DNA of 59,563 bases from Burkholderiales bacterium (GCA_017307865.1 JAFKGE010000040.1:1-59563), one strand, 5' to 3'. Numbered from the stretch's first letter, positions 38,570 to 51,214 are shown. The notes: generated by a model not told the origin, from the letters alone. Numbers and translations: made by a program.

Positions 38570-39217
38570 ATGTTGTTCAGCAAGCTCTTGCCCAAGGAGG
38601 GCAATTTTTTTGAGCTCTTCAATCAGCACGCCGATTGCATCGTCCAGGCGGCGCAGGCCTTCGAAAAGCTGGTCGCCAACTACGCCGACCCGCTGCTGCG
38701 CGACAAGTACAACCACGAGGTCGACCGCGCCGAGCGCGCCGCCGACAAGGTCACGCACGAGGTCAGCCGGCTGATCCACACCACCTTCATCACGCCGATC
38801 GACCGCGAGCAGATCCACGCGCTGATCAACATCATGGACGACGTGGCCGACCTGCTGCAGGATTCGGCCGAGACCATGGCGCTGTACGACGTGCACCACA
38901 TGACCAGCGAGATGGTTCGGCTGACCGACTTGTCGGTCAAGTGCTGCGAGCGCGTGCAGGCCGCCGTCAGGCTGCTGGGTCGCATCGGCGACCAGGCCGT
39001 GGCCGAGCAGGCGCTGAAGGTGTGCGCCGAGATCGACGAGCTCGAATCCGACGCCGACCGCGTGATGCGCAGCGCCATGAGCCAGCTGTTTCGCCACGAG
39101 CCCGACGTGCGCGAGCTGATCAAGCTGCGCGCCATCTACGAGCTGCTGGAGACCGTCACCGACCGCTGCGAGGACGTGGCCAACCAGATCGAAGGCATCG
39201 TCCTCGAAAACTCATGA
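38570..39217 (+). CDS. DUF47 PhoU-like phosphate transport regulator
   Basis: The 215-residue helical protein has the DUF47 pattern FELFNQHADCIVQAAQAFEKL, HEVDRAERAADKVTHEV and FITPIDREQIHALINIMDDVADLLQD. These PhoU-like proteins are nearly always encoded next to Pit-type phosphate carriers and are thought to gate them. Here the pit gene follows after 110 bp. An internal repeat copy (39223-39300) separates the two genes, which still read in the same direction. Confidence 0.92.
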   Translation: MLFSKLLPKEGNFFELFNQHADCIVQAAQAFEKLVANYADPLLRDKYNHEVDRAERAADKVTHEVSRLIHTTFITPIDREQIHALINIMDDVADLLQDSAETMALYDVHHMTSEMVRLTDLSVKCCERVQAAVRLLGRIGDQAVAEQALKVCAEIDELESDADRVMRSAMSQLFRHEPDVRELIKLRAIYELLETVTDRCEDVANQIEGIVLENS

Positions 39218-39222
39218 GCCCC

Positions 39223-39300
39223 CACGCTCCCTCGCTGCGCGTAGTGCGCTGCCCCCCGAGGGGGCTCCAGCCGCCTTGGGGCGGCCCGGCGGCGGCTGGC
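39223..39300. repeat. Dispersed repeat family B, copy 2
   Basis: ACGCTCCCTCGCTGCGCG, GCGCTGCCCCCCGAGGGGGC and GCCGCCTTGGGGCGGCCCGG contain several nested dyads (CCCCCCGAGGGGG; GCCGCC..GGGGCGGC). It fills the DUF47-pit gap and can fold strongly in RNA. Confidence 0.55.
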
Positions 39301-39327
39301 TCGCCTCGTTTTTTTTCTGGTTGATTC

Positions 39328-40338
39328 ATGGAAGTTGCTCAAGTCACCCTGTGGGTGGTCGTGCTGCTGGTGGCGCTGGCGCTGGTGTTCGACTTCATGA
39401 ACGGCTTTCACGACGCGGCCAACTCGATTGCCACCGTGGTTTCCACCGGCGTGCTGCGGCCGACGCAGGCGGTGGTGTTCGCCGGCTTCTTCAACATCGT
39501 TGCGATCTTCGTGTTTCACCTGAGCGTGGCCGCCACGGTGGGCAAGGGCATCGTTCACCCGGGCGTGGTCGACGTGCACGTGGTGTTCGGCGCGCTGATC
39601 GGCGCCATCGTCTGGAACCTGGTGACCTGGTACTACGGCATTCCCAGCAGCTCCTCGCACGCGCTGATCGGCGGCATCGTCGGCGCGGTGCTGGCCAAGT
39701 CGGGCTCGGGCGCGCTGGTGGTGGGCGGCATCCTCAAGATCGTGGCCTTCATCTTCGTCTCGCCACTGCTGGGCTTTTTGCTGGGCTCGCTGATGATGGT
39801 GCTGGTGGCCTGGATCTTTCGGCGCACGCGGCCCAAGCGGGTGGACCGCTGGTTTCGGCGCCTGCAGCTGCTGTCGGCCGGCGCCTACAGCCTGGGGCAC
39901 GGCGGCAACGACGCACAAAAAACCATCGGCATCATCTGGATGCTGCTGATCGCCACCGGCTACAGCAGCGCCACCGCGTCCGAGCCGCCGATCTGGACCA
40001 TCGCCGGCTGCTACCTGGCCATCGGCCTGGGCACCATGTTCGGCGGCTGGCGCATCGTCAAGACCATGGGCCAGAAGATCACCAAGCTCAAGCCCGTGGG
40101 CGGCTTTTGCGCCGAGACGGGTGGGGCGCTGACCCTGTTCCTGGCCACGGCGCTGGGCATTCCGGTGTCGACCACCCACACCATCACCGGCGCCATCGTC
40201 GGCGTGGGCTCGACCGAGCGCGCCTCGGCGGTGCGCTGGGGCGTGGCGGGCAACATCATCTGGGCCTGGATCCTGACCATTCCCGCCAGCGCCTTCGTGG
40301 CCGCCGTGGCCTACTGGCTCAGCGGCCTGCTGTTCTGA
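39328..40338 (+). CDS. pit: Pit-family low-affinity inorganic phosphate transporter
   Basis: Symports metal phosphate with H+ across the inner membrane. The 336-residue product has about ten helices and the two duplicated Pit signatures: DFMNGFHDAANSIATVV (residues 22-38) and GHGGNDAQKTIGI near 190, plus TWYYGIPSSSSHALIGG and IPVSTTHTITGAIVGVG. Together with the DUF47 gene it forms a phosphate uptake pair. Confidence 0.94.
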   Translation: MEVAQVTLWVVVLLVALALVFDFMNGFHDAANSIATVVSTGVLRPTQAVVFAGFFNIVAIFVFHLSVAATVGKGIVHPGVVDVHVVFGALIGAIVWNLVTWYYGIPSSSSHALIGGIVGAVLAKSGSGALVVGGILKIVAFIFVSPLLGFLLGSLMMVLVAWIFRRTRPKRVDRWFRRLQLLSAGAYSLGHGGNDAQKTIGIIWMLLIATGYSSATASEPPIWTIAGCYLAIGLGTMFGGWRIVKTMGQKITKLKPVGGFCAETGGALTLFLATALGIPVSTTHTITGAIVGVGSTERASAVRWGVAGNIIWAWILTIPASAFVAAVAYWLSGLLF

Positions 40339-40365
40339 CCGGCTCCCGCCGACCGGCGCCGCCGG

Positions 40366-40818
40366 CTACTGCTGCTGCGACATCTTGCGCGCCTCGTCGA
40401 TCTGGTACTCGTAGAAGTGCTGCAGGCTGAAGGCAATCGAGGCCATCAGCACGCCGGTGCCCACCAGCAGGGACGTGGTCACGCCCAGCACCGTCAGCCA
40501 GTTGGTGCGGCCGGCCGCGGCGGCGGGTTCGGCGCGCGGGTTGTGGCGGGCGTTCCATTTTTCGGGCGCCATCAGGCCGTAGACGATGGCCGTGAGCGAG
40601 CAGGCGGCAAAGGTGAAGCCCAGGCACGGGATCAAGAGCCAGCTCCAGCGGTCGTCCAGGCCGTACTGCTGCACGCGCTCGATGCCGTACAGGCCCAGCG
40701 CCGTCGGGATCGGCAGCAGCCAGCCCAGCCAGTCGCCCAGGCCCTTGAGGTAAAAGCGGTGCAGGCCCAGCGGGCCACCGACAAAGGCCAGCCAGGTGGC
40801 GAGGGTTTTGTTCTTCAT
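40366..40818 (-). CDS. TM2-domain membrane protein
   Basis: The 150-residue product begins [35 protein letters not shown], the TM2 signature (G-x-x-G-x-HRFY). It has two further hydrophobic stretches near 70-90 and 110-130 and a short hydrophilic tail. Function unknown. The ATG at 40818 lies 45 bp from the rpsP -10 box on the opposite strand, so the two promoters are divergent. Confidence 0.85.
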   Translation of the reverse strand: MKNKTLATWLAFVGGPLGLHRFYLKGLGDWLGWLLPIPTALGLYGIERVQQYGLDDRWSWLLIPCLGFTFAACSLTAIVYGLMAPEKWNARHNPRAEPAAAAGRTNWLTVLGVTTSLLVGTGVLMASIAFSLQHFYEYQIDEARKMSQQQ

Positions 40819-40863
40819 GGTGCGGACGGAACGGCAAAGTCCGTTGGGTGGCGAGGAAAAAGC

Positions 40864-40869
40864 TATAAT
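40864..40869 (+). promoter_or_regulatory. -10 box of the rpsP operon
   Basis: A perfect TATAAT, in contrast to the GC-rich surroundings, 134 bp before rpsP. The upstream -35 candidates (CCGTTG or TTGGGT) are weak. Confidence 0.55.
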
Positions 40870-41002
40870 CATAGGCTCTTCGATGTGTCGCTGGCCGGGT
40901 GGCCATGTCGCGTGTCTCAGCATCGAGGAAAGCCTGCAGGCAGGCGCCGGCCCATCGGGCGGCGAGGTCCGCAGGTCAACCACCCACAGGATTCAAACCA
41001 CC

Positions 41003-41263
41003 ATGGTCGTGATTCGTCTTTCCCGCGGCGGCGCCAAGGCCCGCCCCTTTTTCAACATCGTCGTCGCCGACAAGCGCGTGCGCCGCGATGGCCGCTTCAT
41101 CGAGCGCATCGGTTTCTACAACCCGACCGCCGTCGGCGGCGAGGAAGGCCTGCGCATCGCGCAGGACCGCCTGAGCTACTGGCGTGGCGTGGGCGCGCAG
41201 CCGTCGCCCACGGTCGAGCGCCTGATCAAGCAGGCCGCCCAGGCCACCCCCGCGGCCGCCTGA
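41003..41263 (+). CDS. rpsP: 30S ribosomal protein S16
   Basis: The 86-residue product is standard bS16: [21 protein letters not shown] start, [20 protein letters not shown], and [20 protein letters not shown]. It leads rimM by 7 bp. trmD and rplS, which normally complete this operon, are not present downstream. Confidence 0.97.
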   Translation: MVVIRLSRGGAKARPFFNIVVADKRVRRDGRFIERIGFYNPTAVGGEEGLRIAQDRLSYWRGVGAQPSPTVERLIKQAAQATPAAA

Positions 41264-41270
41264 TCGCCGC

Positions 41271-41837
41271 ATGAACCCCGGGCTGGCGCCGGCCACGCTG
41301 CCGGCCGATGCGGTCGAAGTGGGCCGCATCCTCGATGCCTGGGGGGTTCAAGGCTGGTTCAAGGTCCAGCCCTACAGCGCCTCGCCCGAGGCGCTTTTTT
41401 CGTGCCAGCAATGGTTTTTGCTGCCGCCCGAGCGCGGCGCCCGGGGCATGGTGACCGAACCCATGCAGTTGTCGATCCGCCAGGCGCGCGGCCACGGCGA
41501 TGGCGTGGTGGCCAGCGCGCAAGGGGTGGGCGATCGCAGCGCTGCCGAAGGCCTCAAGGGTGCGCGCATCTTCATCGCACGCTCGGCTTTTCCGCCCTTG
41601 CCCGAGGGCGAGTACTACTGGGTCGATCTGATCGGCCTGCAGGTGCACAACCGCGAAGGCGTGGCCCTAGGGCAGGTGGTCGACTTGATGTCCACCGGCC
41701 CGCAGCAGGTGCTGGTGGTGCGCGAGGCGCAGGGCGAGCGCCCCATCGAGCGGCTGATTCCCTTCGTCGACGCCTATGTGGACGAGGTCGACCTGCCGGC
41801 GCGGCAGCTGCGGGTGGACTGGCAGCCCGACTACTGA
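41271..41837 (+). CDS. rimM: 16S rRNA processing protein RimM
   Basis: 30S maturation factor that binds S19. The 188-residue product has the RimM N-domain (VEVGRILDAWGVQGWFKVQPYS) and PRC-barrel C-domain (GEYYWVDLIGLQVHNREGVALGQVVDLMSTGPQQVLVV...IPFVDAYVDEVDL). It is coupled to rpsP. Its stop codon overlaps the 3' end of ftsB on the other strand by 7 bp, so the operon ends here. Confidence 0.96.
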   Translation: MNPGLAPATLPADAVEVGRILDAWGVQGWFKVQPYSASPEALFSCQQWFLLPPERGARGMVTEPMQLSIRQARGHGDGVVASAQGVGDRSAAEGLKGARIFIARSAFPPLPEGEYYWVDLIGLQVHNREGVALGQVVDLMSTGPQQVLVVREAQGERPIERLIPFVDAYVDEVDLPARQLRVDWQPDY

Positions 41838-42130
41838 GGCTTTTGGGGCGAGGGTGCGGGGTTCACCTGCACGAAGATTTCGTTGGGCCGCACCATGCCC
41901 AGTTCGGTGCGCGCCTTTTCCTCGACCGTGCCCAAGCCTTCCTTGAGGTCGGCGACCTCGGACGCGAGCTGGTCGTTGAGCACTTTGGCCTTGGCGTTGG
42001 CGGCCTGCTGCTCGGCCAGCGTGCGCTGCAGCCCCGTCACCTCGGGCAGGCTGCCGCGGCCGAACCACAGCTGTCCGTGCACCACCCCCAGCAGCGCGAC
42101 CAGCACGACCGGAACGATGCGTTGCGCCAT
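41831..42130 (-). CDS. ftsB: Cell-division protein FtsB
   Basis: Bitopic divisome protein that pairs with FtsL and FtsQ. The 99-residue product has a short cytoplasmic start, one hydrophobic helix (RIVPVVLVALLGVVHGQLWFG), a periplasmic coiled coil (LQRTLAEQQAANAKAKVLNDQLASEVADLKEG) and the VEEKARTELGMVRPNEIFVQV segment typical of FtsB. It follows eno by 38 bp, the conserved eno-ftsB order. Confidence 0.93.
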   Translation of the reverse strand: MAQRIVPVVLVALLGVVHGQLWFGRGSLPEVTGLQRTLAEQQAANAKAKVLNDQLASEVADLKEGLGTVEEKARTELGMVRPNEIFVQVNPAPSPQKPQ

Positions 42131-42168
42131 GTTGGCCTGTGGGTTGTGATGCGCAGCGGGCGCGTGCC

Positions 42169-43473
<1,305 letters not shown>

Positions 43474-43485
43474 TCAAGGGATTTT

Positions 43486-43542
43486 GATGAAAAATGGCTG
43501 CAGCGCTTGTTACACAAGCGCCATCAACTATGAAATATATAG
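43486..43542. repeat. Dispersed repeat family A, copy in the eno upstream gap
   Basis: GATGAAAAATGGCTGCAGC, GCGCTTGTTACACAAGCGC and CAACTATGAAATATATAG. The centre is a perfect dyad (GCGCTTG / CAAGCGC). Best-preserved copy in this window. Confidence 0.65.
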
Positions 43543-43557
43543 TATTTGGGCGGCTTT

Positions 43558-43851
43558 TCACATGCCGTCGACCAGCACCATGTTGAAGTACTCGGTGGTG
43601 CCGGCGCGCAGCTTGCGAATGTCGCCGTACACATCGCCGTCATAGAACGATTTGGCCGCCTCGTAGCTTGGAAAACGCAGGACCACCACGCGGTGCGGCT
43701 GCCAGTCGCCTTCCAGCGATTCGTGCCGGCTGCCGCGCGCCAGATACTCGCCGCCGGCGGCCTTGACCGCCGAGGCTGCCGCGGCCATGTAAGCCTTGTA
43801 CTGCTCGTGGTCGTTGATACGCATCTCGACGATCAGGTAGGCGGCGGACAT
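43558..43851 (-). CDS. DUF1330-family protein
   Basis: The 97-residue product is a small ferredoxin-like-fold (EthD/antibiotic monooxygenase-like dimeric alpha-beta barrel) protein: AYLIVEMRINDHEQYKAYMAAAASAVKAAGGEYLARG, LEGDWQPHRVVVLRFPSYEAAKSFYDGD. Function unknown. It starts at 43851 (MSAAYL) 10 bp after kdsA, inserted between kdsA and eno in the otherwise standard pyrG-kdsA-eno-ftsB order. Confidence 0.88.
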   Translation of the reverse strand: MSAAYLIVEMRINDHEQYKAYMAAAASAVKAAGGEYLARGSRHESLEGDWQPHRVVVLRFPSYEAAKSFYDGDVYGDIRKLRAGTTEYFNMVLVDGM

Positions 43852-43861
43852 GGGGCTTCCT

Positions 43862-46466
<2,605 letters not shown>

Positions 46467-46520
46467 GAAGCGCCCCCACCGTGCGCGCGGCCCTGCGCCC
46501 GGTTTGCTACATTGCGCGCC

Positions 46521-47762
46521 ATGAACGCAAACCCTTATGCCGGCGAGCTGGCCGGCCGGCGCATCGTGCTGGGCCTGACGGGCGGCGCGGCCTGCTTCAA
46601 GGCGGCCGAGCTGTGCCGCCTGCTGGTCAAGGCCGGCGCCACGGTGCAGGTGGTGATGACCGAGGCCGCGGGCCAGTTCATCACGCCGGTGGCCATGCAG
46701 GCGCTGTCGGGCCAGCCCGTGTATGTGTCCCAGTGGGATGCGCGGCCCGATAACAACATGGCCCACATCAACCTCAGCCGCGCGGCCGACGCCATCGTCG
46801 TGGCGCCGGCCAGCGCCGACTTCATCGCCCAGCTGGCGCAGGGCCGGGCCGGCGAGCTGCTGGCGCTGCTGTGCCTGGCGCGCCCGGCCGAGCGCGTGCC
46901 GCTGCTGCTGGCGCCGTCGATGAACCGCGAGATGTGGGCGCACCCGGCCACTCAACGCAACCTGCGCCAGATCGCGCTGGACGGCGCCCAGGTGCTGGGC
47001 GTGGCGCGCGGCGATCAGGCCTGCGGCGAATTCGGTGACGGCCGCATGCTGGAAGCGACCGAGTTGATGGAAGAACTGATTGCCGAACTTGCGCCCAAGG
47101 TGCTGGTCGGCCAGCGCGTGCTGATCACCGCCGGGCCGACCTTCGAGGCCATCGACCCGGTGCGCGGCATCACCAACCGCTCCAGCGGCAAGATGGGCTT
47201 TGCCATCGCGCGGGCCGCACGCGAGGCCGGCGCGCAGGTCACCCTGGTGGCCGGCCCGGTGGCCTTGCCGACGCCGCGCGGGGTGCAGCGCGTGGACGTG
47301 GTTTCAGCACAGAACATGCATGACGCGGTGATGGAGTCTGCGCAGAGCGCTCATATATTCATAGCTACGGCGGCCGTCGCCGACTGGCGGCCGGCCACGG
47401 CGGCTGAGCACAAGATCAAGAAGGACGGCTCGGGCGTGGTACCGCAGATGACGTTTGTCGAGAACCCCGACATCCTGGCCAAGGTGGCGCACGGCGCGCG
47501 CGCGCAGGCCGGCGAGCTGTTTTGCGTCGGCTTTGCCGCCGAGAGCCAGGACCTGCTGGCCAACGCGCAGGCCAAGCGCGCGCGCAAGGGCGTGCCGCTG
47601 CTGGTGGGCAACATCGGCCCGGCCACCTTCGGCCAGGACGACAACGCGCTGCTGCTGGTCGACGACGAGGCGGCCATCGAGTTGCCGCGCGCCAGCAAGC
47701 GCGTGCTGGCCCAGCAACTGGTGGCCGAGATCGCGCGGCGCGTGTCGGGGTGGTCGGCATGA
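46521..47762 (+). CDS. coaBC: Bifunctional phosphopantothenoylcysteine decarboxylase/synthetase
   Basis: Two successive CoA synthesis steps. The 413-residue product has the N-terminal flavin decarboxylase ([51 protein letters not shown], and catalytic Cys in [12 protein letters not shown]) and the C-terminal synthetase ([26 protein letters not shown]...[12 protein letters not shown]...VENPDIL). The ATG at 46521 fits the family start. A short AT-rich patch near 47345-47365 ([10 protein letters not shown]) may be repeat-derived. The stop overlaps the dut ATG by 4 bp. Confidence 0.96.
   Translation: MNANPYAGELAGRRIVLGLTGGAACFKAAELCRLLVKAGATVQVVMTEAAGQFITPVAMQALSGQPVYVSQWDARPDNNMAHINLSRAADAIVVAPASADFIAQLAQGRAGELLALLCLARPAERVPLLLAPSMNREMWAHPATQRNLRQIALDGAQVLGVARGDQACGEFGDGRMLEATELMEELIAELAPKVLVGQRVLITAGPTFEAIDPVRGITNRSSGKMGFAIARAAREAGAQVTLVAGPVALPTPRGVQRVDVVSAQNMHDAVMESAQSAHIFIATAAVADWRPATAAEHKIKKDGSGVVPQMTFVENPDILAKVAHGARAQAGELFCVGFAAESQDLLANAQAKRARKGVPLLVGNIGPATFGQDDNALLLVDDEAAIELPRASKRVLAQQLVAEIARRVSGWSA
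47330..47367. repeat. Possible dispersed repeat family A remnant inside coaBC
   Basis: GATGGAGTCTGCGCAGAGCGC followed by TATATTCATAGCTA breaks the local GC-rich style and echoes the family-A order. Weak; it may be ordinary coding sequence. Confidence 0.2.
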
Positions 47763-48205
47763 GGGTCGACGTCCGCATGCTGGACGAGCGCCTGCGCGCC
47801 CAGCCGCCGGCCTACGCCACGCCGGGCAGCGCCGGCCTGGATTTGCGTGCCTGCTTGCAGGAGCCCCTGCTGCTGGCGCCCGGCGCGTGCGAGCTGCTGC
47901 CCACCGGCCTGGCCATGCACCTGGCCGATCCGGGCTATGCGGCCGTGATCCTGCCGCGCTCGGGCCTGGGCCACAAGCACGGCATCGTGCTGGGCAACCT
48001 CGTGGGCCTGATCGACAGCGACTACCAGGGCGAGCTGATGGTGAGCTGCTGGAACCGTGGCGCCACGGCCTTTCGCATCGAGCCCATGGAGCGCATCGCG
48101 CAACTGGTCGTGGTGCCGGTGGTGCAGGCGCAGTTCAACTGGGTCGATGGCTTCGAGCCGTCGGCGCGCGGGCAGGGCGGCTATGGCTCCACCGGCCGAG
48201 CCTGA
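47759..48205 (+). CDS. dut: Deoxyuridine 5'-triphosphate nucleotidohydrolase
   Basis: Hydrolyses dUTP to dUMP, keeping uracil out of DNA. The 148-residue trimeric dUTPase has all five motifs: [48 protein letters not shown] and the glycine-rich tail [13 protein letters not shown] 47759 overlaps the coaBC stop, the conserved coaBC-dut arrangement. Confidence 0.96.
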   Translation: MRVDVRMLDERLRAQPPAYATPGSAGLDLRACLQEPLLLAPGACELLPTGLAMHLADPGYAAVILPRSGLGHKHGIVLGNLVGLIDSDYQGELMVSCWNRGATAFRIEPMERIAQLVVVPVVQAQFNWVDGFEPSARGQGGYGSTGRA

Positions 48206-48352
48206 GGCCGGGCATCGATTACGTTTCGAAGCGATTGCGCCGACTTCTTCATGCGGCCTTGGTCGCCGCCACACGCTTTTCGTGCGTTAATGAATCAGGC
48301 GCCGCGCCCATGATGGCTGCGCGGCAGGTGCAACAAAAACAGGAGCATTGAC

Positions 48353-48823
48353 ATGATTTTTCGACAACGCTGGGTTTCGTTCGCGGGCGCCGCGGTGGCC
48401 GCGGCCGCACTGGCCGGATGCGCGGCGCCGGGTTACTACCAGCCCGGGCAGGGCGCGTATCCCGCGGGCCAGCCCGCCAGCGCCGGCTACTCGCAGTTCG
48501 GCCGCGTGGCCGACGTGCGCTACGTGCAGGGCAGCGGCTCCTCGGGCGTGGCCGCCACCGTCATCGGCGGCGCCGTCGGCGGGCTGGCCGGCCACCAGGT
48601 CGGTGGCGGCAGCGGCAAGACGGCCGCCACCATCATCGGTGCCGTCGGCGGCGCCTTGGTCGGCCGCGCCGTCGAGCAGAACACCAGCCGCGGCGGGCAG
48701 GGCGTGTACCGCGTCACGGTGCAAATGGACAACGGCGGCACGCGCACCTTCGACTATGCCGACGCGCCCAGCGTGCAGGTGGGCGACCGCGTGCGGGCGG
48801 ATGGCAACCAGCTGTATCGCTGA
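48353..48823 (+). CDS. Glycine-zipper outer-membrane lipoprotein (SlyB/Pcp-like)
   Basis: The 156-residue product has a lipoprotein signal with lipobox ALAGC (acylated Cys23), a Pro/Tyr/Gly-rich linker, and a glycine-zipper 2TM segment (ATVIGGAVGGLAGHQVGGGSGKTAATIIGAVGGALVGRAVEQ, about 67-109), then a small beta domain (YRVTVQMDNGGTRTFDY). Members stabilise the outer membrane and answer to Mg2+ or stress in enterics. CAGGAGCATTGAC precedes the ATG; a hairpin terminator follows 27 bp after the stop. Confidence 0.88.
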   Translation: MIFRQRWVSFAGAAVAAAALAGCAAPGYYQPGQGAYPAGQPASAGYSQFGRVADVRYVQGSGSSGVAATVIGGAVGGLAGHQVGGGSGKTAATIIGAVGGALVGRAVEQNTSRGGQGVYRVTVQMDNGGTRTFDYADAPSVQVGDRVRADGNQLYR

Positions 48824-48849
48824 TTGAAGAACAGTTTCTCCAAGTACTC

Positions 48850-48876
48850 CGGCGCCTTCGGGCGCCGTTTTTTTTT
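48850..48876. terminator. Terminator with UUCG tetraloop
   Basis: CGGCGCC-TTCG-GGCGCCG followed by nine T. Ends the lipoprotein transcript; the FKBP gene converges 10 bp later. Confidence 0.9.
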
Positions 48877-48886
48877 GGATTCTTGA

Positions 48887-49411
48887 TCAGTGCAGGCGCG
48901 GGCTGGCCGGGGCGCTGGCCTGCAACCGGAAAAATCCGGTGCCGACGCTGCCACGGCCCACTTCGTCCACCGTCGCTTCGCGCACCCGCTCCACCTTCAG
49001 GTGCAGGCGCAGCGCGATGCCGGCCAGGGGGTGGTTGCCGTCGATCACCACGTGGTCGGGGTAGATCTCGGTAATGGTGAACAGCGCATCGCGCGGCGCA
49101 TCGGGCACGGCGCCCTCGGGCAGCGCGGCGGCCTCCAGCAGCATGCCTTCTTCGATGCCCGCGGGCAGGGCGGCGCGCGCCAGCCAATGCACGCGCGTTT
49201 CGTCGTAGTCGCCGAAGGCGTTTTCGGGCTCCAGGTTCAGGCTCAGCCGCGCGCCGGCCTCGTGGCCTTGCAGGGCTGTTTCGATGGCCGGCAGCAGGTC
49301 GTCGCCGCCGACCAGAAATTCGACCGGTTCGGCCAGTTCGTCCAGCGTCTCGCCCAGGCTGTCCTTCAGCACCCAGGTGAGCGCGACCACGCATTGAGGG
49401 GAAATTTCCAT
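48887..49411 (-). CDS. FKBP-type peptidyl-prolyl isomerase (SlyD-like)
   Basis: The 174-residue product has the SlyD layout: an FKBP core interrupted by an IF (insert-in-flap) chaperone domain. Segments are CVVALTWVLKDSLGETLDE, PVEFLVGGDDLLPAIETALQGHEAGARLSLNLEPENAFGDYDE, LFTITEIYPDHVVIDGNHPLAGIALRLHLKVERVR. It lacks the His/Cys-rich nickel-binding tail of E. coli SlyD. The ATG at 49411 starts the conserved part. It diverges from the RoxA gene over 55 bp. Confidence 0.9.
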   Translation of the reverse strand: MEISPQCVVALTWVLKDSLGETLDELAEPVEFLVGGDDLLPAIETALQGHEAGARLSLNLEPENAFGDYDETRVHWLARAALPAGIEEGMLLEAAALPEGAVPDAPRDALFTITEIYPDHVVIDGNHPLAGIALRLHLKVERVREATVDEVGRGSVGTGFFRLQASAPASPRLH

Positions 49412-49466
49412 CGCCGGATTGTCGCATCGCAGAACCCGCCGCGCCGACTTCCGTATGCTCGCGCCC

Positions 49467-50657
49467 ATGAACGTCGATCAAGCCCTTGAGCTGCTGGGCG
49501 GCCTCTCGCCCGCCCGGTTCATGCGCCGCCACTGGCAGAAAAAGCCCCTGCTGGTGCGCCAGGCCATGCCTGGCTTCACACCCCTGCTGCCGCGCGCCGA
49601 GCTGTTCGCGCTGGCGGCGCGCGAGGGCGTGGAGTCGCGCCTGCTGCGCCATGGCGGCGGGCGCTGGACGCTGCGGCGCGGGCCCCTGCCGCGCCGCGCG
49701 CTGCCGCCGCTGGGCCAGCGCGAATGGACGCTGCTGGTGCAAGGGGTCGATCTGCACCACGACGGCGTGCATGCGCTGATGCAGCGCTTTCGCTTCGTGC
49801 CCGACGCGCGGCTGGACGACGTGATGATCAGCTATGCCAGCGACGGCGGCGGCGTGGGGCCGCACACCGACCGCTACGACGTGTTCCTGCTGCAGGCGCA
49901 GGGGCGGCGGCGCTGGCGCATCGGGCGGCAAAAGGACCCGCGCCTGGTCGAGGGGCTGCCGCTCAAGATCCTGGCGCATTTCGAGCCCGAGCAGGAATGG
50001 GTGCTGGAGCCGGGCGACATGCTGTACTTGCCCCCCGGCTGGGCGCACGACGGCGTGGCGCTGGGCGAGTGCATGACGTATTCCATCGGCTTTCGCCAGC
50101 CGGCCCGCGGCGAGCTGGCGCGCGAGCTGCTGCAGCGCCTGGCCGACGAGGCGGGCGACGCGCTGGGCGACGCGCCCTACCGCGACCCAGGGCAGGGTGC
50201 CACCGGCGCGCCGGGCGCCGTGCCCGAGGCCATGGTCGACTTCACCCGCGCGGCGGTGCGGCAGCTGGCCGGCGACGAGGACACGCTGGCGATGCTGCTG
50301 GGCGAGTGGCTGACCGAGCCCAAGCCCGACGTGTGGTTCGACGCGGCGCCCGACGCCGGCTTTGACTCTGCCCGCGGCTTGCGGCTGGACCGTCGCACCC
50401 GCATGATGTACGACGCGCAGCACGTGTTCATCAACGGCGAGGGCTTTCGTGCCAGCGGGCGCGATGCGGAGCTGATGCGCCGCCTGGCCGACGAGCGTGT
50501 GTTGCCGGCGGCGCAGTGGCGGCGCCTGAGCGCGCCGGCGCGCGAGCTGCTTTCGGAGTGGTTGCAAGCGGGGTGGTTGCACGAGTGCGCCGGGCCGCTC
50601 CCAGACGCGAATCCAGCGGCGCGCAAGCGCGGAGGCAAATCCAGTGAACACGACTGA
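49467..50657 (+). CDS. roxA: Ribosomal-oxygenase RoxA/YcfD-like JmjC cupin protein
   Basis: Fe(II)/2-oxoglutarate oxygenase; E. coli YcfD hydroxylates an arginine of ribosomal protein L16. The 396-residue product has the N-terminal motif LGGLSPARFMRRHWQKKPLLVRQA, JmjC HxD in GPHTDRYDVFLLQ, the strand KILAHFEPEQEWVLEPGDMLYLPPGWAHDGVA with the second His, and a C-terminal dimerisation/winged-helix region. The ATG at 49467 is chosen; MLAP at 49455 is a possible alternative. The stop overlaps the next gene by 14 bp. Confidence 0.9.
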   Translation: MNVDQALELLGGLSPARFMRRHWQKKPLLVRQAMPGFTPLLPRAELFALAAREGVESRLLRHGGGRWTLRRGPLPRRALPPLGQREWTLLVQGVDLHHDGVHALMQRFRFVPDARLDDVMISYASDGGGVGPHTDRYDVFLLQAQGRRRWRIGRQKDPRLVEGLPLKILAHFEPEQEWVLEPGDMLYLPPGWAHDGVALGECMTYSIGFRQPARGELARELLQRLADEAGDALGDAPYRDPGQGATGAPGAVPEAMVDFTRAAVRQLAGDEDTLAMLLGEWLTEPKPDVWFDAAPDAGFDSARGLRLDRRTRMMYDAQHVFINGEGFRASGRDAELMRRLADERVLPAAQWRRLSAPARELLSEWLQAGWLHECAGPLPDANPAARKRGGKSSEHD

Positions 50658-51147
50658 CGACGACGACGCCCTGCCGGCCGGCCCCTTCATCGGCCGCGAG
50701 AGCTTTCGCGCGCGGGTGCGCGCGGGCTTGGCCGCGGCCGGCCGCGCCGGCTGGCGCGAGCTGATTCTGTGCGATGCCAGCTTCGAGGACTGGCCCCTGG
50801 GCGAGCGCGCGGTGCTGGACGCGCTGGAGGCCTGGGCGCGCGGCGGCCAGCGCCTGACGCTGCTGGCGCGCCGCTACGACGAGCTGGAGCGGCGCCACCC
50901 GCTGTTCGTGCAATGGCGGCGCCAGCGCGCGCACCTGATCGAATGCCGCGGCGTCCCCACGGCCGACGCGCTGGCCATGCCCAGCGTGCTGTGGTCGCCC
51001 GCATGGGCCTTGCAGCGGCACGAGGTGCTGCGCTCCAGCGGTGTGTGCGGCGACGAAGCGGCGCGGCTGCTGCGCCTGCGCGAGCTGCTGGACGGCTGGC
51101 TGGAGCGCAGCAGCCCGGCATTTGCTGCAACCACGTTAGGTTTGTGA
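50644..51147 (+). CDS. Conserved hypothetical protein downstream of roxA
   Basis: The 167-residue product starts at a GTG (50644) that lies inside the last codons of roxA, with GGAGGCAAATCC upstream. It has no export signal or membrane segment. The core GRESFRARVRAGLAAAGRAGWRELILCDASFEDWPLGERAVLDALEAWARGGQRLTLLARRYDELERRHPLFVQWRRQRAHLIECR looks like an alpha/beta fold; it recalls DUF7931-type small proteins found in Burkholderiales beside roxA. I cannot assign a function. Confidence 0.7.
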   Translation: MNTTDDDDALPAGPFIGRESFRARVRAGLAAAGRAGWRELILCDASFEDWPLGERAVLDALEAWARGGQRLTLLARRYDELERRHPLFVQWRRQRAHLIECRGVPTADALAMPSVLWSPAWALQRHEVLRSSGVCGDEAARLLRLRELLDGWLERSSPAFAATTLGL

Positions 51148-51208
51148 AACATTGTCAATTTGTCGTGCCCACGCATCGGGGAAGGCCAGGGCGGTCTAGG
51201 GTTTTCAC

Positions 51209-51214
51209 TATAAT
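51209..51214 (+). promoter_or_regulatory. -10 box of the Ala-rich lipoprotein gene
   Basis: Perfect TATAAT about 118 bp before the gene at 51332, in an AT-rich patch (GTTTTCACTATAATTTTGG). The -35 is weak. The leader contains a possible hairpin (GAGGCTTGGGAGGCTC-like) of unknown use. Confidence 0.5.
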
